Positions 1 through 5,851 of a stretch of 6,952 nucleotides of DNA are shown here, piece after piece. Position 1 is the stretch's first letter, and each line of letters opens with the position of its first letter. Both the position numbers and the translations under genes were made by a program. The stretch covers positions 1 to 6,952 of the forward strand of contig DAHUZG010000333.1 of the NCBI GenBank assembly GCA_027306715.1, written 5' to 3'. The notes under the pieces are model-generated. The model worked only from the letters and a program-made list of their open reading frames with translations, was not told the origin of the DNA and did no database searches. Origin of the DNA: Acidimicrobiaceae bacterium. Lineage in GTDB: Bacteria; Actinomycetota; Acidimicrobiia; Acidimicrobiales; Bog-793.

Positions 1-459
1 GCCGGCGCCGGCGGCCCCGGTGGCCGCGGCGACGCCGGAAAGGTGGCGTACACCATCGACGACCTCTACGCCGCCTGCGACGGCGTGCTGCTGCCCTCCA
101 CGTGGGAAGGCTTCGGCAACCCGAGCGTCGAGGCCGCCACCCACGACCGCCCCCTGGCGATCGGCGACTACCCGGTCGCCCTCGAGCTGGCGGCGCTCGG
201 CTTCGAGTTCTTCCCCGCCGCGATCGACGAGGGCCGGAAGGCGTTCTGCCGCTTCCTCGAGCACCCGGACCAGGCGCTGCTCGCGCGCAACCATGAGGTC
301 GCCCGCCGGCAACTGCCGCTCCACGGCCTGCCCGCGGCCATCGGACGGCTTCTCGACCGCCTGGCCTGCGGCCCGGTACGATCGTGGTGGCGCGCCGATG
401 CCGCCGGCCCCGCCGCGCCGGCCGGGGCCGCCCGGAGCACGACGAGAGGGTCACCGACC
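1..459 (+). CDS. C-terminal part of a GT-B (GT4-like) glycosyltransferase, 5' end outside window
   Basis: This frame is open from the first base, so the gene or domain starts upstream. From about base 43 it reads as the second Rossmann domain of a GT-B glycosyltransferase. The segment LPSTWEGFGNPSVEA carries the E-x7-E signature of GT4-type retaining enzymes (Glu codons at 106 and 130). It is followed by a helix-rich tail ending near LLDRLA (about base 366). Such enzymes move a sugar from a nucleotide-sugar donor; donor and acceptor cannot be told here. It does not look like GlgM or GlgA, whose motif at this place differs (EPLG/EPCG type). Bases 367-459 encode an Ala/Pro/Gly-rich stretch with no recognisable fold. 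No stop occurs in this frame before the GlgE domain, so the end given is only the base before the likely glgE start; a fusion is possible. The first 14 codons are Gly/Ala-rich and unlike a typical GT core. Confidence is good for the family and low for the boundaries. Confidence 0.68.
444..450 (+). promoter_or_regulatory. Ribosome binding site for glgE
   Basis: GAGAGGG lies 9 nt before the GTG at 460, a normal spacing. It supports initiation of GlgE at 460 rather than only as the tail of the upstream glycosyltransferase frame. It is an imperfect match to AGGAGG, so the support is moderate. Confidence 0.5.
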
Positions 460-2457
460 GTGGGCAGCGAGGAGGCGACACCCCGGCCACTGCCGACGAG
501 GATCGCCAACGTCGTCGTCGAGAACCTGGCCCCGAGCGTCGACGGGGGCCGTTTCGCCGTCAAGGCGACGGTCGGCGATCCCGTGCGCGTCGAGGCCGAT
601 GTCTTCACCCACGGCCACGACCTCGTGCGGGCGCACCTGCGCTGGCTCCGGAGGGGCACCCGCAGCTGGTCGTGGGTAGCGATGTCCCCGCTCGGCAACG
701 ACCGCTTCGGCGCCAGCTTCACGCCCGGCGAGGTGGCGAGCTACGAGGTCGAGGTCACCGGCGGCGTCGATCACCTCTCCTCCTGGCGGCGCGACGCCCT
801 GCGCCGCGTCGAGGTTGGCCGCTACGACCCCAATGACGCTTTCCTCGGGGCGGCGCTCGTCGAAGAGGCGGCCGACGCGCTCGGCACCCTGGCTGAAGGT
901 CCGGCCCGGGCGGCGGTGGCACGCGTCGTCGAGCAGATCGAGCAGTCGGACTACGCCTTGAGCCTCGCCACAGCGATCGCCGGTCTGGCTGAGCTCGACG
1001 ACCTGCTGGCCCGCCGGCCGCTGGCGCCGTCGCCCGGCTCCTGTGCTCGCACCACGGTCTTCGCCCAGCGGGAGCTGGCTACCTGCTCGGCCTGGTACGA
1101 GCTGTTCCCCCGCTCGACCAGCCCGAGCGCCGAGCGGCCGGGGACGCTCGTCGACCTCATCGAACGGCTCGATTACGTGGCGGACCTCGGGTTCGACGTC
1201 GTCTATCTGCCCCCCATCCATCCGATCGGGACGACGGCCCGCAAGGGCCGCGGCAACTCGCCCCGAGCCGAGCCCGGCGATGCCGGCAGCCCGTGGGCGA
1301 TCGGATCGCCACTCGGCGGGCACGAGGCGATCGCCCCCGAGCTCGGCACGCTCGAGGACTTCACCAAGCTCCTCGGTGAGGCGGCGGAGCGGCGCCTCGA
1401 GCTGGCGCTCGATCTCGTCTTCACCACCTCCCCGGACCACCCCTGGGTGAGCCAGCACCCGCAGTGGTTCCGCCACCGGCCCGACGGGACGATCGCGTGC
1501 GCCGAGAACCCCCCGAAGCTCTACGAGGACACCTACCCCCTCGACTTCGACACCGAGGACCGCGACGGCCTCTGGAACGCCCTGCTCGAGGTGACGCTCA
1601 CCTGGGTCCGGCGCGGGGTTCGCATCTTCCGCGTCGACAATCCGCACACCAAGCCCTTCCCGTTCTGGGAGTGGCTGATCGCCGAGGTGCGCGCCGTCGA
1701 TCCGGAGGTGATCTTCCTCGCCGAGGCATTCACGCGCCCGAAGGTCATGCAGCGCCTCGCCAAGCTCGGCTTCGACCAGAGCTACACCTATTTCGCCTGG
1801 CGCGACTCCAAGCAAGAGCTCACCGAGTACTTCACCGAGCTCGCCGCCGGCCCCGGCGCCGCTTACTTCCGGCCGAATGCCTGGCCGAACACCCCCGACA
1901 TCCTGGCCCAAAGCCTTCAGCGTGGCGGCAGGCCGGCGTTCGTCTCGCGCCTCGTGCTCGCCGCATGCCTGTCGGCGAGCTACGGCATCTACGGGCCGGC
2001 CTTCGAGCACCTCTGGGACCGGCCGGCCGCGCCGGGGTCGGAGGAGTACCTCGACTCGGAGAAGTACGAGGTGAAGCACTGGGATCCCGACGACCCGGCG
2101 AGCATCCGCGACGTGATCCGGCGGGTGAACGGCGCCCGGCGGGCACACCCGGCGCTCCGGCGGAACGGCTCGCTGCGCTTCCACCCGGTCGACAACGAGC
2201 AGCTGATGTGCTGGTCAAAGCGCGACGAGGGCCGCAGCGACGCCGTCCTCTGCGTCGTCAACCTCGACCCGGGATGGACCCAGTCCGGATACGTGCAGCT
2301 CGATCTCGGTGCGATCGGGATCGGTTGGGACGAGCCCTTCGTCGTCCACGACCTCCTCGCCGACGCCGACTACTACTGGCAAGGGCCTCGCAATTTCATC
2401 ATGCTCGACCCCGTTCGTTCCCCGGCACACCTGTTCGCCGTGCTGACCCGCCGGTGA
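460..2457 (+). CDS. glgE: GlgE: alpha-1,4-glucan:maltose-1-phosphate maltosyltransferase (GH13_3)
   Basis: GlgE transfers maltosyl units from alpha-maltose-1-phosphate to the non-reducing end of alpha-1,4-glucan, releasing phosphate, in the cytoplasm. From the GTG at 460 the protein is 665 residues, normal for the family. Order: N-terminal beta domain (about 13-110), helical segment (about 125-190), GH13 barrel (about 207-560) and C-terminal beta domain. Catalytic residues: nucleophile Asp393 in RVDNPHTKP, acid/base Glu422 in LAEAFTRP, third acid Asp480 in NTPDIL. These match Asp394, Glu423 and Asp480 of the Streptomyces coelicolor enzyme as I recall it. Phosphate-pocket residues Asn350, Lys353 and Tyr355 (NPPKLY) are kept, as is the PGSEEYLDSEKYE block. 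Ser277 sits where S. coelicolor has Val279. In GH13 region I the usual Gln-Cys is Thr322-Thr323. The start was chosen for its ribosome binding site and for matching family length, but the upstream glycosyltransferase frame runs in without a stop. treS-mak follows after 10 nt. Function is near certain; the start is less so. Confidence 0.95.
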   Translation: MGSEEATPRPLPTRIANVVVENLAPSVDGGRFAVKATVGDPVRVEADVFTHGHDLVRAHLRWLRRGTRSWSWVAMSPLGNDRFGASFTPGEVASYEVEVTGGVDHLSSWRRDALRRVEVGRYDPNDAFLGAALVEEAADALGTLAEGPARAAVARVVEQIEQSDYALSLATAIAGLAELDDLLARRPLAPSPGSCARTTVFAQRELATCSAWYELFPRSTSPSAERPGTLVDLIERLDYVADLGFDVVYLPPIHPIGTTARKGRGNSPRAEPGDAGSPWAIGSPLGGHEAIAPELGTLEDFTKLLGEAAERRLELALDLVFTTSPDHPWVSQHPQWFRHRPDGTIACAENPPKLYEDTYPLDFDTEDRDGLWNALLEVTLTWVRRGVRIFRVDNPHTKPFPFWEWLIAEVRAVDPEVIFLAEAFTRPKVMQRLAKLGFDQSYTYFAWRDSKQELTEYFTELAAGPGAAYFRPNAWPNTPDILAQSLQRGGRPAFVSRLVLAACLSASYGIYGPAFEHLWDRPAAPGSEEYLDSEKYEVKHWDPDDPASIRDVIRRVNGARRAHPALRRNGSLRFHPVDNEQLMCWSKRDEGRSDAVLCVVNLDPGWTQSGYVQLDLGAIGIGWDEPFVVHDLLADADYYWQGPRNFIMLDPVRSPAHLFAVLTRR

Positions 2458-2473
2458 GCACCAACCGGTGAGC
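2451..2473 (+). repeat. 9-bp direct repeat spanning the glgE stop and treS start
   Basis: CCGGTGAGC occurs at 2451-2459 and again at 2465-2473, 14 nt apart. The first copy holds the glgE stop (TGA 2455-2457). The second holds the GTG start of treS-mak (2468-2470). Homology does not extend clearly past 9 bases. It may be a small tandem duplication of an ancestral GTGA stop/start overlap. Confidence 0.6.
2453..2458 (+). promoter_or_regulatory. Possible ribosome binding site for treS-mak, overlapping the glgE stop
   Basis: GGTGAG lies 9 nt before the GTG at 2468 and overlaps the glgE stop codon. It is a one-mismatch relative of GGAGAG/GGAGG, so it is weak. The alternative ATG at 2510 has only pyrimidine-rich sequence before it, which favours 2468. 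Placement suggests coupling to glgE translation. Confidence 0.4.
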
Positions 2474-5400
2474 CCGGCCCGACGCCGCGCAAGCTCTGCC
2501 CGCCCGGCGATGCCGATCGAGGCGGACTGGTACCGCGATGCCATCATCTACGAGCTGCCGGTGCGCGCCTTCTCCGACTCCGACGGCGACGGGCGCGGCG
2601 ACCTGCGAGGGCTCACCCGCCGGCTCGACTACGTGCAGCAGCTCGGCGTCACAGCGGTCTGGCTGCTCCCTTTCTATCCGTCGCCGCTTCGCGACGACGG
2701 ATACGACATCGCCGACTACACCTCGATCCGCCCCGACGTCGGGACGCTCGCGGACTTCCGCAACCTCGTCGAGGAGGCGCACCGGCGCGGCATCCGGGTC
2801 GTCACCGAGCTCGTTCTCAATCACACCTCCGACCAGCACGTGTGGTTCGAGCGCTCGCGCCGTGCCCCGCGCGGCAGCTACTGGCGGAACTACTACGTCT
2901 GGTCCGACACGCCGGACAGATACACCGCCGCGCGCATCATCTTCCAGGACTTCGAGCACTCGAATTGGACCTGGGACCCGGTCGCCGCCCAGTACTACTG
3001 GCACCGGTTCTATTCCCACCAGCCGGACCTCAACTACGCCCATTTGGCGGTGCGCCGGCGGATGCTGCGAATCGTCGACTTCTGGCTCGGCCTCGGCGTC
3101 GACGGGCTCCGCCTCGACGCCGTCCCCTATCTCTACGAGGAGGACGGAACCGACTGCGAGAACCTCCCGGCGACGCACAGCTACCTGAGGGAGCTGCGCG
3201 CCCACATCGACGCCCGCTTTCCGGGAAGGATGCTCCTCGCCGAGGCCAACCAATGGCCGGAGGATGCCAGCACCTACTTCGGCAACGGCGACGAGTGCCA
3301 CATGGCGTTCCACTTCCCGCTGATGCCACGGCTGTTCATGGGGCTGCGCATGGAGGACCGCTTCCCCATCATCGACATCCTCCAGCAGACACCGGACATT
3401 CCCGACGGCTGCCAGTGGGCGTTGTTCCTGCGCAACCACGACGAGCTGACCCTCGAGATGGTGACCGACGAAGAGCGCGACTACATGTACCGCGCCTACG
3501 CCACCGATCCCGAGGCACGGATCAACCTCGGAATCCGCAGGCGGCTCGCTCCTCTCTTGCAGTTCCACCGGCAGAAGATCGAGCTCATGCACGGGCTGCT
3601 GCTCTCGTTGCCGGGCACGCCGGTCCTCTACTACGGCGACGAGATCGGGATGGGCGACAACGTCTACCTGGGCGACCGGAACGGGGTCCGCACGCCGATG
3701 CAGTGGTCCGGCGACCGCAACGCCGGGTTCTCGACCGCCAACCCGCAGCGGTTGTTCCTGCCAGTCGTGATCGATCCGCAATGCCACTACGAGTCGATCA
3801 ATGTCACGAACCAGCTCGACAACCCCGATTCGCTTCTGCGCTGGCTGCGTCGCGTCATCGCCCTCCGGAAGCGCCACCGGGTCTTCGGCCGCGGCCGGAT
3901 CGAGTTCGTCCCCTCGGACAACCCGAGCGTGCTCGCGTTCGTCCGCGACGACGGCAACGAGCAGATCCTCGTCGTCGCCAACCTCTCCCGTTTCGCCCAG
4001 TTCGTCGAGCTCGGCCTCTCGAAGTTCACCGACCGCGTCCCGCTCGAGCTGTTCGGGCACCGCGACTTCCCGGCCATCGGCGAGCTCCCCTACCTCGTCA
4101 CGCTCTCGCCGTACGCCTTCTACTGGTTCGTCTTGCAAGAGCTGAGGGTCGAGGACGACACCGCACAACGAGCGCCGCTGCCTGAGCTGCGCCTTCCCGC
4201 CCCCTGGTGGTCCCTCTTCGACGGGCGCACCCGCCGCCACTTCGAGTCGGCCATCCCGGCGATGCTTCGCGGCCACCGCTGGTACGGCGCCAAGAACCGG
4301 CGGGTGCAGAACGCCTCGGTCACCGAGCGCTTCGGCATGAACGTCGGCAGCACCCATGTCGAGCTGCTCGTCGTCAACCTCGAGTTCCTCGAGGGCGAGG
4401 CCGAGCAGTACCTGCTCCCCGTCGCCCTCCTCGACGGCAAGAGCGCCGCCGGGCTCGAGCGCGACCATCCTGAGGCGGTGCTCGCCCGCACGCTCTCGCC
4501 CTCCGGCACCGAGGGCCGGCTGGTCGACGCCCACTACCTCGCCGAGTACGACCGCGAGCTGCTCGCCGTCGTCGCCGGTCGGCGGCGGAAGACCGGGGCC
4601 CGTGGGGGCCGGCTTGTCGCGGCGACGACCCCCGGCAGCGCCGGGACGCTCGGATCACTCGCCCGCGACCCCCATCTGCCGGCGCGGCCCGGAAACACGG
4701 AGCAGTCGAACACCTCGATCCTGCTCGGCCATCCGGAGCGCCCCCGGGTGGTGATGAAGGCCTATCGCCACCTGCAGGCGGGCATCAGCCCCGAGATCGA
4801 GGTCGGCCGCCACCTCCGCGAGCGCGGCGCCAATGCCGCCCCTCTGCTCGGCTGGCTCGAGCTCGACCGTGGCGCCAAGGAGCCGACCGCGCTCGGGGTG
4901 ATCCACGAGTTCGTGGCGAACGAGGGCGACGGCTGGGCGGTGACGTTGCGCTCCGCGGGAGCCTTCCTCGACCAGCTCGACCCGCTCGCCGACGCCGAGG
5001 CGCTGCCCCCTCCCCCGCCCGGCTTCCTCGCAGCCGCGCGCAACGAGCTTCCTCACGACAGCGCCGGATGCATCGCCGACCTGGCGCCCTCGGCGGTGCT
5101 GCTCGGCCAGCGCACCGCCGAGCTGCACGTCGCGCTCGCCGACGCGCGAGGCGACGAGGCCTTCCGCCCCGAGCCGATGACAGCGCTCGCCCAGCGCTCG
5201 CTCTACCCGTCGACCCGCACCAGCGCCCGCCGGGCACTGGTGCTGCTGCGCCGCCAGCTCCGGCGGCTCGGTGAGGACGAGCAACAGCTCGCCCACGGGC
5301 TGCTCGACGGGGAGGAGGCGATCCTCGGAGCTCTCGCCGGTGCCCTCGAGGTCCGCGGCGGTGTCCGGATGCGCGTCCACGGCGACCTCCACCTCGGCCA

Positions 5401-5851
5401 GGTGCTGTTCACCGGGCGCGACTACGTCTTCGTCGACTTCGAAGGTGAGCCGGTGCGCTCCCTCGGCGAGAGGCGCCTCAAGCGCTCCCCGCTGGCCGAT
5501 GTCGCCGGGATGCTCCGCTCCTACCACTATGCCGCCCATACCGGAATCGTCGAGCTCGGCGAGAGGGGAGGGATCGTCGGACCGCAGTCGATCGATCGCT
5601 ATCGCCACGCCGCCGACTCCTGGGCCTTCTGGGCCGGGGCGGCGTTCCTCCACGGCTACCTCACCGTCGCCGAAGCCGCGAGCCTGCTCCCGTCGAGCGA
5701 CCACGAGCTCGAGACGATGCTCGAGGCGCACCTCTTCGACAAGGCCTTCTACGAGCTGCGCTACGAGCTCGCCAATCGACCTGACTGGGCATACCTCCCG
5801 CTGCTCGGGCTGCGCTTCCTCGTCGGCCAATTGGGCAAAGGAGCGACGTGA
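2468..5851 (+). CDS. treS: TreS-Mak: trehalose synthase (maltose alpha-D-glucosyltransferase) fused to maltokinase
   Basis: A bifunctional cytoplasmic enzyme of 1127 residues. Residues about 16-557 are TreS (GH13), which interconverts trehalose and maltose. They begin with WYRDAIIYELPVRAF and SDGDGRGDL. Catalytic residues are nucleophile Asp217 (GLRLDAVPYLYE), acid/base Glu259 (LLAEANQWPED) and Asp325 (LRNHDE). Residues about 575-1127 are maltokinase (Mak/Pep2), which phosphorylates maltose with ATP to alpha-maltose-1-phosphate, the GlgE substrate. Its marks are HRWYGAK (605-609 for WYGAK), EQSNTS at 745-750, a likely nucleotide-binding Lys764, catalytic loop HGDLHLGQVL (His971, Asp973), metal-binding Asp990 in DFEGEP, and the terminal ELRYELANRPDW. 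HGDYH is the more common loop form. A run of five prolines lies at 847-851. Such fusions are known in several bacteria; in Mycobacterium TreS and Pep2 are separate proteins that form a complex. GTG 2468 is preferred; ATG 2510 would remove 14 poorly conserved residues. The stop overlaps the malQ start by 4 nt. Confidence 0.96.
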   Translation: MSPARRRASSARPAMPIEADWYRDAIIYELPVRAFSDSDGDGRGDLRGLTRRLDYVQQLGVTAVWLLPFYPSPLRDDGYDIADYTSIRPDVGTLADFRNLVEEAHRRGIRVVTELVLNHTSDQHVWFERSRRAPRGSYWRNYYVWSDTPDRYTAARIIFQDFEHSNWTWDPVAAQYYWHRFYSHQPDLNYAHLAVRRRMLRIVDFWLGLGVDGLRLDAVPYLYEEDGTDCENLPATHSYLRELRAHIDARFPGRMLLAEANQWPEDASTYFGNGDECHMAFHFPLMPRLFMGLRMEDRFPIIDILQQTPDIPDGCQWALFLRNHDELTLEMVTDEERDYMYRAYATDPEARINLGIRRRLAPLLQFHRQKIELMHGLLLSLPGTPVLYYGDEIGMGDNVYLGDRNGVRTPMQWSGDRNAGFSTANPQRLFLPVVIDPQCHYESINVTNQLDNPDSLLRWLRRVIALRKRHRVFGRGRIEFVPSDNPSVLAFVRDDGNEQILVVANLSRFAQFVELGLSKFTDRVPLELFGHRDFPAIGELPYLVTLSPYAFYWFVLQELRVEDDTAQRAPLPELRLPAPWWSLFDGRTRRHFESAIPAMLRGHRWYGAKNRRVQNASVTERFGMNVGSTHVELLVVNLEFLEGEAEQYLLPVALLDGKSAAGLERDHPEAVLARTLSPSGTEGRLVDAHYLAEYDRELLAVVAGRRRKTGARGGRLVAATTPGSAGTLGSLARDPHLPARPGNTEQSNTSILLGHPERPRVVMKAYRHLQAGISPEIEVGRHLRERGANAAPLLGWLELDRGAKEPTALGVIHEFVANEGDGWAVTLRSAGAFLDQLDPLADAEALPPPPPGFLAAARNELPHDSAGCIADLAPSAVLLGQRTAELHVALADARGDEAFRPEPMTALAQRSLYPSTRTSARRALVLLRRQLRRLGEDEQQLAHGLLDGEEAILGALAGALEVRGGVRMRVHGDLHLGQVLFTGRDYVFVDFEGEPVRSLGERRLKRSPLADVAGMLRSYHYAAHTGIVELGERGGIVGPQSIDRYRHAADSWAFWAGAAFLHGYLTVAEAASLLPSSDHELETMLEAHLFDKAFYELRYELANRPDWAYLPLLGLRFLVGQLGKGAT
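5837..5843 (+). promoter_or_regulatory. Ribosome binding site for malQ inside the treS-mak 3' end
   Basis: AAAGGAG lies 4 nt before the GTG at 5848, within the last codons of treS-mak. It is the strongest Shine-Dalgarno match in the window, although the spacer is short. Together with the GTGA stop/start overlap it fixes the likely start and implies translational coupling. Confidence 0.65.

Noticed and set aside
1..42. GC-rich inverted segments that could suggest a hairpin or terminator
   Set aside because: No T-run follows, and the pairing is what any GCCGGC-rich coding sequence gives.
43..459. GTG at 43 as the true start of a GT-GlgE protein
   Set aside because: The frame is open to base 1 and GGAAAGG abuts the GTG with no spacer, so it is not a convincing ribosome binding site. 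The GT domain is also clearly missing its N-terminal half here.
451..2184. 577-residue open frame on the minus strand opposite glgE
   Set aside because: Compositional shadow of GlgE; repetitive Glu/Gly/Arg/Val sequence and no domain signature.
2399..4534. 711-residue open frame on the minus strand opposite treS-mak
   Set aside because: It mirrors the treS frame in very GC-rich DNA, where antisense frames stay open because TreS codons rarely give stops. Its protein is Val/Glu/Arg/Gly-rich with no recognisable motif, and the plus strand carries clear TreS catalytic residues.
4655..5830. 391-residue open frame on the minus strand opposite the maltokinase domain
   Set aside because: Shadow of the maltokinase coding frame, with no motifs or ribosome binding site.
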